Shown: positions 50,511 to 59,249, counted from the stretch's first letter. The stretch is 64,000 bases of DNA from CAIWHR01 sp963709525 (GCA_963709525.1 CAVPXB010000009.1:434001-498000), one strand, 5' to 3'. The notes: a model not told the origin generated them from the letters alone. Numbers and translations: made by a program.

Positions 50511-52964
50511 TCAATCATCGTGATCGTCGTCCTCCTCGTCGTCGTCGTCGTCGTCACCGGGCTTTGCACAGTTGCGGGGGGCGCCCTTGACCGTCACGAC
50601 TTTCGAAAGCTGGTTGCCGGTCTTGGCCTGCACCTTGCACGGGGCGGCGCCGAGTCTTACTTCCAGCTTCCACTTGCCCTCTTCGTTGGCCATGGCGGTG
50701 CCGAGCGTCTTGCCCGAATCTGCATCGACGACCGTTACGTTGACCCGACCCGGCTTCACCATGCCCTTGACCTTGAGCCTGGAGTCGTTCCATTCCGCTT
50801 CGTCGATCGAGACCGAGCCGGACGTCGGTGTGGCTGCCTGGACGGTGATCATGAACGTCTGCGGTGCGCTGGTGAGTGCCGGGGTGCCGTTGTCGGTCGC
50901 GGTGACCGTCACCGAATAGCCGCCGGCTTGACCTGTGGCCGGCGTCCACTTGAAGGCACCGTTGGCGCTCAGGGTCGCGCCGGTCGGCAGGTTGGCGCTC
51001 GAGAAGCTGAGCGTGTTGCCGTCCGGGTCCGTTCCGGCGATCGTGAACGAAAGCAACTGGCCTTCGGTCACCGTCTTGCTGCCGGGATTGGTCACCACCG
51101 GCGGATGGTTCACGGCGGCACCGGTGACGGTGATCGTGAACACTTCCGCATCGGTCAGCACCCCGTCGCTCACCGTGATGGTGACATTCGGGAAGCTGCC
51201 GGTCTGAGCGGCCGTCGGCGTCCAGCTGAAGGTGGCAGCACCCGGTCCGCCGTCGACCAGCGTGGCACCCGCCGGCAGATTGGTGCCGGTGAAGGTCAGC
51301 ACGTCGCCGTCGGCGTCGCTGGCGGTGATCGCGATGGTCAGCGTCTGCCCGACGTTCAGGCTACGGTTGCCGATCGGGCTCGGGCTCAACACCGGCGGCC
51401 GGTCGACGTTGCCCACGGAGATCGTGAAGGTCTCGGACGCGGACAAGGCGCCGTCGCTGACGTCGATCGTCACGCTGTAGTTGCCGGCCTGGGTGTAGCC
51501 AGGCGTCCAGCTGAAGGCCCCGGTCGGGGCAAGCGTCGCGCCGCTCGGCAGATTCGCACTGGTGAAGCCGAGCGCGTTTCCATCCGGGTCGGAGGCAGTG
51601 GCCGTGAAAGCCAGCAATTGGCCTTCGTTCACCGTCTTGGCGCCGATCGGGTTCAGCACCGGTGGCCGGTTGATGTTGCCGACGGTGATCGTGAACGTCT
51701 CGGCATCGGTTTGCGACGGCGTTCCGTTGTCAGCGACGGTGATCGTCACACTGAAGTTGCCGATCTGACCTGTGGCGGGTGTCCAGCTGAAGGCGCCGGC
51801 CGGCGTCAGGGTCGCTCCGGACGGCAAGTTGCCCGCCGAGAACGTCAGCACGCTCGAGTCCGGGTCGGTCGCGGTGGCGGTGAACGCCAGCAATTGCCCT
51901 TCGTTGGTCGTCTTGGCGCCAATCGGTGCCAGCACCGGCGGTTGGTTGGCATCGACGACCGTGATGGTGAATTGCGTCGTCGCGCTCTGCGCCGGACTTC
52001 CGCTGTCGGTCACCGTGATCGTCACGTTGGGATAGGCGCCGGCCTGCGTCAGGCTGGGCGTCCACGCAAACGTCGCCGTCCCGTTGAGGTTGTCGGTCAC
52101 CGTCGCACCCGTCGGCAGGTTCGAGCCGGCGATGGTCATGCCGTCGCCGTCCGGATCGGTGGCGGTGATCGGAATCGTCTTCAACACGCCTTCAGTCGCT
52201 GTCTGCGAAGCGGCGATCGCGCCCAAGACCGGCGGCCGGTTGACGTTGCCCACGGTGACAGTGACGATTTCGAAGTCGCTCGCCGCCGGGCTGCCGTTGT
52301 CGGTCACGGTGATGGTGACGTTGTAGTTGCCGCCCTGATCGAACGCTGGCGTCCAGCTGAAGGCGCCGGCCGCGGACAGCGTCGCTCCCGTCGGCAGGTT
52401 GCCTGCGGTGAAGGTTAGCGCGTTCCCGTCGGGATCGGTCGCGGTGGCGGTGAACGCGAGCGCCTGCCCTTCGTTCACGGCCTTGGCGCCGATCGGGGCG
52501 AGCACCGGCGGCTGATTGGCTGCGGCGGCCGGGTCAAGGAGGTTGCCGTTGACGAACACCGGGCTCTGACCGGTGGCGACCACCGCCAACGTGAACATGT
52601 CGTACAGCGTGTTGTTCGGGCCTGGCGTCCAGCCTGGCTGGGCGTTGGCGTTGATCTCCGCGATATTCGTCGCACCGGTCGGATCGCTGTCCGAATTCGT
52701 TCCCTCGATCGCGAGGAATGCGGCCCTGACCGTCAGGCCCGCGTTGTGTTGGGCGGCCCAGGCGCGGCCATAAGCATTGAGCTCGGTGCCGCCGCCACTG
52801 GAGTGACACACATTGCAGGAAGCGTTGAGCCCCGAGGAGGAGGCGGGGTAGACCAGGTTGAATCCGTCGGTTCCCCGCAGATAGCCGCTGGAGGCCATTG
52901 CGGAGCCCGAACTCAGGAGAAATGCCAGGAACGCCAGGAGCCCTATTGCAGAAATCTTTTTCAT
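50511..52964 (-). CDS. Secreted protein with one CxxCH motif, six Ig-like repeats and an acidic tail
   Basis: An 817-residue protein from ATG 52964, with GCGAGGT upstream and a signal peptide MKKISAIGLLAFLAFLLSSGSAMAS. Residues 25-155 form a domain with a single heme c motif (NASCNVCHSSGGG) and GRAWAAQHN. Six repeats of about 90-95 residues follow, each of the form RPPVLxxIGAKxVNEGQLLAFTATATDPDGN ... NLPTGATL ... GAFSWTPA ... YSVTITVTDNG, i.e. cadherin/He_PIG-like Ig folds that often bind calcium. A final beta-rich domain and an Asp/Glu tail (GDDDDDDEEDDD) end it. Probably cell-surface or extracellular; the role is unknown. It is divergent from a two-component system. Confidence 0.85.
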   Translation of the reverse strand: MKKISAIGLLAFLAFLLSSGSAMASSGYLRGTDGFNLVYPASSSGLNASCNVCHSSGGGTELNAYGRAWAAQHNAGLTVRAAFLAIEGTNSDSDPTGATNIAEINANAQPGWTPGPNNTLYDMFTLAVVATGQSPVFVNGNLLDPAAAANQPPVLAPIGAKAVNEGQALAFTATATDPDGNALTFTAGNLPTGATLSAAGAFSWTPAFDQGGNYNVTITVTDNGSPAASDFEIVTVTVGNVNRPPVLGAIAASQTATEGVLKTIPITATDPDGDGMTIAGSNLPTGATVTDNLNGTATFAWTPSLTQAGAYPNVTITVTDSGSPAQSATTQFTITVVDANQPPVLAPIGAKTTNEGQLLAFTATATDPDSSVLTFSAGNLPSGATLTPAGAFSWTPATGQIGNFSVTITVADNGTPSQTDAETFTITVGNINRPPVLNPIGAKTVNEGQLLAFTATASDPDGNALGFTSANLPSGATLAPTGAFSWTPGYTQAGNYSVTIDVSDGALSASETFTISVGNVDRPPVLSPSPIGNRSLNVGQTLTIAITASDADGDVLTFTGTNLPAGATLVDGGPGAATFSWTPTAAQTGSFPNVTITVSDGVLTDAEVFTITVTGAAVNHPPVVTNPGSKTVTEGQLLSFTIAGTDPDGNTLSFSSANLPTGATLSANGAFKWTPATGQAGGYSVTVTATDNGTPALTSAPQTFMITVQAATPTSGSVSIDEAEWNDSRLKVKGMVKPGRVNVTVVDADSGKTLGTAMANEEGKWKLEVRLGAAPCKVQAKTGNQLSKVVTVKGAPRNCAKPGDDDDDDEEDDDHDD

Positions 52965-53300
52965 CTGTACCTCGCTTCGAAGTTCTCTGGGAACGCAACG
53001 ATTCGAACTGATTGCGTTGATGTGGAAAAACATTCCACGCCGATTTTATGCCTTTGTCATATGACAATGTCAAGTTGTTTCGACAATTTGTAGTTAACAA
53101 CCCTAATATAATCAGGGGTAAACTGCGGCTTCTGGCGTGCTGGCCGGCACCTGTATCCGGCGCGACCTGCCGCAGCGCCAACGTCGTTTGTCCCGAGAGT
53201 TCCGCATGGCATACTTCGTCGCCGCGGACGCCGTGCGCAGCTGCGAACTGGGGGGCCGCGCCAAGTCCGGCACCCGACGACCGATAGGTCATATCCCGAC
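52965..53300. other. Divergent AT-rich promoter region
   Basis: This 336-base stretch is far more AT-rich than its surroundings at 53030-53115 and separates the leftward Ig-repeat gene from the rightward kinase. It contains a leftward TTGACA (plus-strand TGTCAA at 53069-53074), a possible rightward TATAAT at 53107-53112 with only a weak -35, and the operator-like palindrome listed next. No gene is seen. Confidence 0.55.
53054..53067 (-). promoter_or_regulatory. Perfect palindrome within the promoter of the Ig-repeat gene
   Basis: TTGTCATATGACAA is a perfect 14-bp palindrome. On the minus strand it lies immediately after TTGACA and before CATAAAAT, i.e. in the spacer of a good sigma70-type promoter, the usual place for a repressor site. 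A second, imperfect TTGT/ACAA pair (53075-53086) is next to it. The regulator is unknown. Confidence 0.55.
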
Positions 53301-55337
53301 GTGTTCAAGCGATTTCTTGATTGGCTGGAACGGCCGCAGTTCAGCGTCCGCGCGGTGGTCGCGGCCTACGTGCTGTTCGCGTCGGCGTGGCTCATCGTCA
53401 TCGATCGGATTACCGATCTCTTCGTCGCCAACCTCCCGCAGGACATGGCCGTCGACACTCTGCAGGGGCTGGCATTCGTCGTCGTCTCGGCGATGCTGCT
53501 GCGGGTGCTCCTGCACCGTCATGTGCGCGAACTCCAGGCGCAGGAGGCCGGCTTTCGCGTGATCGCGGAAGAAGCGAGCGATGCGATCCTCGTCCTGGGA
53601 GCGGATCTCAGGTTCCGTTACGCCAATCGCGCCGCTGCGCGATTGTGTGGATGCGGCAACGACGAGCTGATCGGGCGACCGATCGGCGAATTCCTGGCGG
53701 GGACCGCTGTGGAGTCCTTGCTCGGCCCCGGACGCTCGCTCGAGCAGCAACCGTTGCGCAGCATCTGGCAGTTCCGGCGGGCGGATGGAGCCATGTTGAC
53801 GATCGATGCCGCTACACAGCGGCTTCCCGGAGGCCGCTTGCTCGCCATAGGTCGCGACGTGTCGGCCGAGCACGCAGCGCAGCGCCAGGTCGCGTACGAA
53901 CGCGGCCTGTTGCGTACGATGATCAATGCCATGCAGGACCTGGTGTGGCTCAAGGACAGAGCGGGTGTCTACCTGATCGGCAACGACGCGCTGGCCGAAG
54001 CGATGTGCCTGGACGCTACGATCGAGGGCAGGACCGATGCCGACCTGCACTCGCCCGAAGCCGCGCAGGCTTTCCGCGAATCCGACGCGCGCATCGTTGC
54101 AGGGGGTGCCGCAGAGGTTACGCAGCGGACGCATGATTTCGGCAAGGGCACGCGCCGCTACGTCACCATCAAGACGCCCGTCCGGGATGTTGACGGCGCC
54201 GTGACGGGCGTGCTGGGCATTGCCCGTGACGTGACCGAGTACGAGGAGGCACAGGATCGCTTGCGGGCCAGCGAGGTGTTCATTCGCGCGGTGCTCGACT
54301 CGGTCGATGCGAGGATCGCCGTGCTCGACCGGCGCGGGAGGATTCTTTCGGTCAACGAAGCGTGGCGGAGTTTCGCCGCCACGCGTACGGACCGCTGCGG
54401 AGCGCATGCTCGCGCGGATGTGGGCGTCAACTATGTCGATGCGTGCATGGAGTCCGACGACGCCTGCGACAACGCGCCGGCGTGCGGCGCTGGCGTGCGC
54501 GAGGTTCTCGCCGGGGAGCGTTCCCGATTCACGGCGGAATGCCGATCGCGCCATGATTTTGGCGACAGCTGGTATCTGCTCAATGCGACGCCGCTGCAGT
54601 TGGGCGGCGGCGGCGCGGTGCTCTCCTACGTCGACATCACGGAATTGCGGGCTGCGCGGGCGGTCAAGGAAGAGGCAACCCGACAGTTGCAGGCGCTTGC
54701 GGGGCAGCAGGTGGTGATTCAGGAAGCGGAGCGCAAGAACCTCTCGCGTGAATTGCACGACGAGATCGGGCAGACGTTGACGGTGCTCAAGCTGGCGCTG
54801 GGGCGCGTGCGGCGGCAGGCGCAGGGCGCCGGCACGAGCCTGGACGAGGTCGCCGAGATCGTCGACGGACTTTCAGCTTCGATCCGCGATATCAGCCGGC
54901 GGTTGCGGCCCCCGATGATCGACGATCTGGGACTCGCTGCGACCGTGCGCTGGTATCTTGCCGGGATGCAGCGCAATACCGAGATCCAATACGACCTGCA
55001 GGAGAACCTTGGCCAGCAACGCCTCGATGGCGCGACCGAGTTGGCGGTGTTCCGGGTGCTTCAGGAGGCCGTGTCAAACGTACTCCGGCACGCGGACGCG
55101 ATGAGCATCGAGGTGAGCCTCGAACTCGACCCGCAGGCGCTGACGCTCACCGTGGTCGACGATGGGGTCGGGTTCTCGACGCCGGACGTGCCGCCGGAGC
55201 AATTCCCGCCAGCGCCGCTGGGCCTCATCGGCATGCGCGAGCGGGTGACCGCTCTGGCAGGCGAGTTTTCGATCGTTTCCCATCCGGGCAGCGGGACCGA
55301 GGTGCGGGCCGTGTTTCCTGTTGCAGGCAAACCATGA
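53301..55337 (+). CDS. NarL-type sensor histidine kinase with three PAS domains
   Basis: A 678-residue inner-membrane kinase from GTG 53301. Two membrane spans (about residues 15-35 and 52-68) are followed by three PAS-like regions (about 80-200, 205-320 and 330-455; the second reads NAMQDLVWLKDRAGVYLIGND, the third contains five cysteines), a HisKA_3 dimerisation domain with the phospho-accepting histidine in RELHDEIGQTLTVLK and a HATPase domain (QEAVSNVLRHADA, VVDDGVGF, GLIGMRERV). It is coupled to the response regulator by ATGA overlap. The ligand is unknown. Confidence 0.93.
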   Translation: MFKRFLDWLERPQFSVRAVVAAYVLFASAWLIVIDRITDLFVANLPQDMAVDTLQGLAFVVVSAMLLRVLLHRHVRELQAQEAGFRVIAEEASDAILVLGADLRFRYANRAAARLCGCGNDELIGRPIGEFLAGTAVESLLGPGRSLEQQPLRSIWQFRRADGAMLTIDAATQRLPGGRLLAIGRDVSAEHAAQRQVAYERGLLRTMINAMQDLVWLKDRAGVYLIGNDALAEAMCLDATIEGRTDADLHSPEAAQAFRESDARIVAGGAAEVTQRTHDFGKGTRRYVTIKTPVRDVDGAVTGVLGIARDVTEYEEAQDRLRASEVFIRAVLDSVDARIAVLDRRGRILSVNEAWRSFAATRTDRCGAHARADVGVNYVDACMESDDACDNAPACGAGVREVLAGERSRFTAECRSRHDFGDSWYLLNATPLQLGGGGAVLSYVDITELRAARAVKEEATRQLQALAGQQVVIQEAERKNLSRELHDEIGQTLTVLKLALGRVRRQAQGAGTSLDEVAEIVDGLSASIRDISRRLRPPMIDDLGLAATVRWYLAGMQRNTEIQYDLQENLGQQRLDGATELAVFRVLQEAVSNVLRHADAMSIEVSLELDPQALTLTVVDDGVGFSTPDVPPEQFPPAPLGLIGMRERVTALAGEFSIVSHPGSGTEVRAVFPVAGKP

Positions 55338-55981
55338 ACCAGAAGATACGAATCGTCCTCGCCGACGACCACAACCTCGTTCGCGCCGGGCTGAGGTCCT
55401 TGCTCGAAGACGTGGCCGATTTCGACGTGGTCGGAGACGCGGCGAGCGGCGACGCGGCGCTGAAGCTCGTCGGGGAACTGGTTCCCGACGTGCTTCTCCT
55501 CGACATCGCCATGCCCGGCCTGACCGGATTGCAGGTCCTGCAGCGCGTTCGCGAATCGATACCGGGCGTCAAGGTCGTGATGGTGTCGATGCTCGACAAC
55601 GAGGAGCACGTAGGCACGGCCTTGCGCCTGGGGGCCGCGGGCTACGTGTTGAAGCACGACGCGCCGGAGGAGCTGGAAGGCGCTATTCGCCGCGCCTGCG
55701 AGGGTGGCGTCTGGCTCTCCCGCTCGGTCGAGCGGCAGGTCGTCGAGAACTACGTCACCCGCACCGCGGAACCCGGGAGGCGGGCCGAACTCACCGGCCG
55801 CCAGCTCGAAGTTCTGAAAATGATCGCCGATGGGCTGGGCACCCGGAACATCGCCGAAGCGCTGGGCCTGAGCGTCAAGACCGTCGAGGCTTTTCGCGCG
55901 CAGATCATGCGCAAGCTCGAGATCGACGACGTCGCGGGTCTCGTTCGCTACGCGATCAAGCGGGGAATCTCCGACCTGTAG
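55334..55981 (+). CDS. NarL/FixJ-family response regulator
   Basis: A 215-residue regulator. The receiver domain (IRIVLADDHNLVRAGLRSLLE) has its phospho-acceptor in LLLDIAMPGLTG and conserved Lys in YVLKHDAP. A LuxR-type helix-turn-helix follows (LTGRQLEVLKMIADGLGTRNIAEALGLSVKTVEAFRAQIMRKLEI). It is cotranscribed with the kinase. Likely targets are the divergent Ig-repeat gene or the cytochrome cluster, by position only. Confidence 0.95.
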   Translation: MNQKIRIVLADDHNLVRAGLRSLLEDVADFDVVGDAASGDAALKLVGELVPDVLLLDIAMPGLTGLQVLQRVRESIPGVKVVMVSMLDNEEHVGTALRLGAAGYVLKHDAPEELEGAIRRACEGGVWLSRSVERQVVENYVTRTAEPGRRAELTGRQLEVLKMIADGLGTRNIAEALGLSVKTVEAFRAQIMRKLEIDDVAGLVRYAIKRGISDL

Positions 55982-56042
55982 CGGCAGGCGGCCATGGCCC
56001 CGCAGGGCGCGGAGCGGTCCCCCTAGCCGAGCCGCTGCGACT

Positions 56043-56438
56043 TCAGCGCGTCCCGCGGGCAGGCAGGTTCACGACCCTGATCTGGCACCCGGAATTGCTC
56101 TGGCACATCGTGGCGCGCACCAGTTCGTCGGCGCGCGACGAGTCCATCGGAATGCTGAACGTCGGCACGCGCCAGATGGGCACGTCCTCGTCGGGCAGCG
56201 CGTTGACGAGGCCATTCCAGTCGCGGCAATCGAGGTACCACAGGTCGTCGCGGTTTTGTCCGGCCATGCAGTGCCAGCTCGCAGCACTTGGTGGCTGGCT
56301 TGGCGCGCTCGCGCCGAGCATGGCGACGACGCCTGCGCCGGCGCGGAGCGGGGTTGCGGCACCTGCGGACAGCGGCGCAGTGGCGGTCGCCGCGACGAGG
56401 GCCGCCGCGGTGAGGAGAAGCACGTAGCTGTGGGTCAT
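56043..56438 (-). CDS. Small secreted hypothetical protein
   Basis: 131 residues from ATG 56438 (MTHSYVLLLTAAALVAATATAPLSAGAA), with a clear signal peptide. The mature part has three cysteines (WHCMAGQNRDDLWYLDCRDWNG and MCQSNSGCQI count four in all) that could form disulfides. No family recognised. It lies between the two-component genes and the cytochrome cluster, on the opposite strand. Confidence 0.65.
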   Translation of the reverse strand: MTHSYVLLLTAAALVAATATAPLSAGAATPLRAGAGVVAMLGASAPSQPPSAASWHCMAGQNRDDLWYLDCRDWNGLVNALPDEDVPIWRVPTFSIPMDSSRADELVRATMCQSNSGCQIRVVNLPARGTR

Positions 56439-56560
56439 GATCGGTCTCGCTTCGTCGCGCCGCGCGGCGTCCGGTGATTGGCTGCAGGGCTCCGCGCAGC
56501 ATCGGTTTCCTTCCCCCGATCTTGCGCAGCAAGCGTGCCAGTCCGATTTTCAGGGCTGCA

Positions 56561-56577
56561 GTGACGCGTCGCGTCAC
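56561..56577. promoter_or_regulatory. Perfect palindrome, possible operator
   Basis: GTGACGCGTCGCGTCAC has perfect 8-bp arms around one base. It lies 123 bases upstream of the leftward secreted-protein gene. Confidence 0.4.
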
Positions 56578-56905
56578 CGCCATGGCCCCAGCACATTCGC
56601 GCCGCGCGAGGGATAGGGCATTGATTCGCAACGAGCACCCATCGCGGGCGGCCAAGGGTGGGGGCGGGCGCAGACCGCCCGTGCCGCTGCCGGTCACGGG
56701 AGTGGGTGATTGACCTGCCGCGAGTGGGCACCAGAGCCATGGCCTGCGGTCCCCGAAGGCTGCCGCTCCGCGGCGCTTACTGCGCGCCTAAGCCGTTCAC
56801 TTGAATAGCTTTTTATCGATTCGTGAACCGGCCAGCGCGGGCGGCAATATCGGCCCTCCTACCCGGAACTTGAGGCCCGACTCGCCGATTGCAGCCACCC
56901 CGTCT

Positions 56906-56919
56906 TTGATCCAGGTCAA
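56906..56919 (+). promoter_or_regulatory. FNR/Dnr-type box 1
   Basis: TTGATCCAGGTCAA matches TTGAT-N4-ATCAA at nine of ten defined positions. It lies 36 bases upstream of box 2. Confidence 0.65.
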
Positions 56920-56948
56920 AGGTGGGCACGGTTGCGCCCGCGGGAATG

Positions 56949-56990
56949 TTGACCTGCGTCAATATGCCGCTGACATACGTGCGATAAATT
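56949..56990 (+). promoter_or_regulatory. FNR/Dnr-type box 2 with -10 element
   Basis: TTGACCTGCGTCAA (56949-56962) matches the FNR consensus at eight of ten positions and is a perfect half-site palindrome. GATAAATT (56983-56990) is a reasonable -10. A start near 56997 would place the box centre at -41.5, the classic class II activator position. Confidence 0.7.
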
Positions 56991-57157
56991 CACATCAACG
57001 CTAAAAGCTTGCAAAGATATAAGCCAAACCCTTACACGCCAGATAGCGAAAGCGCCAAGGGGTCGCTACCAGGTTACCCGGCAGCGCAAAGCAAAGCCCG
57101 TCGAAATCACGTTGTGCAATCGGTTTCAACCTGAAGTCAACAACAAGGAGTGGACAA

Positions 57158-57820
57158 ATGAGCAGGCAACGGTTGGCAAAGAGTGCGGCGATCCTGGGTG
57201 GATTGACCGGCGTGGTGCTGGGGTTGTTGTTCGCGCCCTTGGCGAGCGCGGGCACGATCGTCGGTTCGGCGCACGATTTCGCGGGCCAGGCGTGGTCGGG
57301 CGGGCAGATCTGCGTCGCCTGCCACGCACCGCACAACACCGCCGTGCTCGCCGACGCGCCGCTGTGGAACCACGCTCTTTCGACTGCCACCTACACGGTG
57401 TATACCAGCTCCACGATGAACGCGACCACCGCGCAGCCGGGCTCGACGTCCAAGCTCTGCCTGTCCTGCCACGATGGCACGGTCGCGGTCAACAGCTTCG
57501 GCGGCACTACGGGCACGACGTTCCTTAGCGGCGGCGACAACCTGGGTACGGCGCTTACGAACGACCACCCGATCGGCTTTACCTACGACGCTGCACTGGT
57601 GACCGCCGACGGCGCGCTGCAACCCATCACGACCGCGGTGACCATCGGCTCGGGCACCAAGACCAAGGTCGGAACCATCGCGTCGAACATGCTCTACGCC
57701 GGAAAAATGGAATGCGCGAGCTGCCACGACGTGCACAACACCTTCACGGCCGCGACCGGCAAGCTGGTGAAGGTCTCCATGGCAAGCAGCGCACTCTGCA
57801 CGACCTGCCACGCCAAGTAA
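57158..57820 (+). CDS. Tetraheme c-type cytochrome (periplasmic or extracellular)
   Basis: 220 residues with a signal peptide (AAILGGLTGVVLGLLFAPLASAG). Four heme c motifs: CVACH, CLSCH, CASCH and CTTCH; further histidines (HAPHN, DHPIGF, HDVHN) could be distal ligands. The pattern CVACHAPHN ... PLWNH ... YTSSTM ... LCLSCHDGTVAV ... DHPIGFTY ... CASCHDVHN closely resembles the N-terminal part of the large cytochrome at 62388, so the two are paralogues. Two FNR-type boxes precede it. First gene of the electron-transfer cluster. Confidence 0.92.
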   Translation: MSRQRLAKSAAILGGLTGVVLGLLFAPLASAGTIVGSAHDFAGQAWSGGQICVACHAPHNTAVLADAPLWNHALSTATYTVYTSSTMNATTAQPGSTSKLCLSCHDGTVAVNSFGGTTGTTFLSGGDNLGTALTNDHPIGFTYDAALVTADGALQPITTAVTIGSGTKTKVGTIASNMLYAGKMECASCHDVHNTFTAATGKLVKVSMASSALCTTCHAK

Positions 57821-58118
57821 CGGTTCCAGCGACGACCTGGTGACGCCGGAACCGGCGCAACGGTCGACAACCAGGGCGGGCGTCCAGAGCGCCTGATACG
57901 TCTGACTCGAGCGGCTTGTCCGGCTGGTGGCCCTCTCCACCTGTCGCACAGGCCGTGTTTTTTCAGGGCACCTGAAAGCCCTGCCAGGGAAGGGTCTTTG
58001 GCGACCGGCGCGAACAGTGGCACACTGGCGGCCTTTTTGCCGGCCGCGCATCCTGAACGCTCGTACGCGCAGTCCGCGCCCTCATTGAACCTGCGCCCTC
58101 ACCACGCCGACCCTTGCC

Positions 58119-59249
58119 ATGACCCTCCCGCTGTCCCCCTTGAGTCGCCTCGTTCACGGTTTCGTCGTCGTCGCGTGTGCCGTGCTGGCCGGTTGCGCGA
58201 CCGCGCCGGTGGAGAAGACGACCCCGGCGCCGGGCGCTGTCGTCTATCCGGCGCCGCCGGAGCCGCCCCGGATCCAGCACCTCGTCACCTTCACCGGCGA
58301 GCGCGACTTCGCCGCCGCGCGCAGCGGCTTTGCGGCCTTCGTCGCCGGCGAGGAAAGAGGCGCCGAGCTGGGGCAGATCTACGGCGTCGCCGTGTCCGAA
58401 GGTCGGGTGTACGCGGTGGACAGCAAGGGGCCCGGAATCGCGATCTTCGACCTCAACAAGCAGCAATACGGCTTGTTCACGGGGTCGGGAGGGGGGCGCA
58501 TGAAGCGTCCGATCAACCTGACCATCGACGCCGATGGCACCAAGTACGTCACCGACACCGGCCGCGATCAGGTGCTGGTCTACGACCGCGACAACAAGTA
58601 CGTCGGCGCCTTCGGCGAGCAGGGCCAGTTCCGCCCGGTCGACACCGCGATCGTCGGCGACAGGCTCTACGTCGTCGACATCCAGCACCACGAGATCCAG
58701 GTGCTGGACAAGAAGTCGGGCAAGCTGCAGTTCAAGTTCGGCAAGCCGGGATCGAAGGAAGGGGAACTCTACCACCCGACCAACATCGCCATCGGCCCCA
58801 ACGGCGACGTGTTCGTCACCGAGACCAGCAACTTCCGCGTCCAGCGCTTCACCGCCGAGGGCAAGACGCTGCGCACCTACGGCGAGGTCGGCGACACGCC
58901 GGGCAAGTTCGCGCGCCCAAAGGGTATCGCGCTCGACAGGGCGGGGAGGCTCTACGTCGCCGACGCGGCGTTCCAGAACGTGCAGATCTTCGACCCCAAC
59001 GGCCTGCTGCTGATGGCTTTCGGGCAGCCGGAGAGCGGCGATGGCTTGAGCCTCCCGGCGGCGATCGCCATCGACTACGACAACGTCGCCTTGTTCAAGC
59101 GCTATGCCGACCCGAAATTCAGCATCGAATACCTGATCCTGGTGGCAAGCCAGCTCGCGCCCAACAAGGTCGACGTCTTCGGCTTTGGACGCATGGCCGG
59201 CGCCGATTATTCGCGCGACGACAAGCCGGTTGCCGCGGCGCCGAAGTGA
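58119..59249 (+). CDS. NHL-repeat beta-propeller lipoprotein
   Basis: A 376-residue lipoprotein; the signal peptide ends in the lipobox VLAGC|AT. The mature part has about six NHL-type repeats, e.g. QIYGVAVSEGRVYAVDSKGPGIAIFDL, RPINLTIDADGTKYVTDTGRDQVLVYDR, HPTNIAIGPNGDVFVTETSNFRVQRFT and RPKGIALDRAGRLYVADAAFQNVQIFD, predicting a six-bladed propeller. Such proteins accompany multiheme cytochromes in several metal-reducing bacteria, probably as assembly or docking partners. It lies 298 bases after the tetraheme gene and 82 before the barrel gene. Confidence 0.9.
   Translation: MTLPLSPLSRLVHGFVVVACAVLAGCATAPVEKTTPAPGAVVYPAPPEPPRIQHLVTFTGERDFAAARSGFAAFVAGEERGAELGQIYGVAVSEGRVYAVDSKGPGIAIFDLNKQQYGLFTGSGGGRMKRPINLTIDADGTKYVTDTGRDQVLVYDRDNKYVGAFGEQGQFRPVDTAIVGDRLYVVDIQHHEIQVLDKKSGKLQFKFGKPGSKEGELYHPTNIAIGPNGDVFVTETSNFRVQRFTAEGKTLRTYGEVGDTPGKFARPKGIALDRAGRLYVADAAFQNVQIFDPNGLLLMAFGQPESGDGLSLPAAIAIDYDNVALFKRYADPKFSIEYLILVASQLAPNKVDVFGFGRMAGADYSRDDKPVAAAPK

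Larger units (their letters stand above)
56439..57157. other. Long intergenic region upstream of the cytochrome cluster
   Basis: 719 bases without a convincing gene. It contains a perfect palindrome at 56561-56577, two FNR-type boxes (56906-56919 and 56949-56962), a plausible -10 and a leader of about 160 bases before the cytochrome ATG, with AAGGAG seven bases upstream of it. Confidence 0.6.

Noticed and set aside
50940..52500. Regularly spaced repeats of about 280 bases, like a tandem or CRISPR-like array
   Set aside because: They are the coding repeats of the Ig-like domains; spacing equals one domain and there are no short identical repeats with unique spacers.
57020..57100. Possible GEMM-I (c-di-GMP or cGAMP) riboswitch in the leader of the tetraheme cytochrome gene
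   Set aside because: GCCAAACCC, a GCGAAAGC loop, CTACCAGGTTACC and GCGCAAAGC recall pieces of the motif, and such switches control cytochromes in some metal reducers. But the pieces are in the wrong order and the GGGACGCAAAGCC core is missing. A covariance-model search would settle it.
57001..57390. Leftward frame of 129 codons overlapping the cytochrome leader and start
   Set aside because: It overlaps a clear tetraheme gene and has no recognisable features; probably a chance frame.
57920..57965. Terminator after the tetraheme cytochrome (T6 run at 57958-57963)
   Set aside because: Only a 5-bp stem (CCTGT/ACAGG) precedes it, with a gap before the T run; too weak to call.
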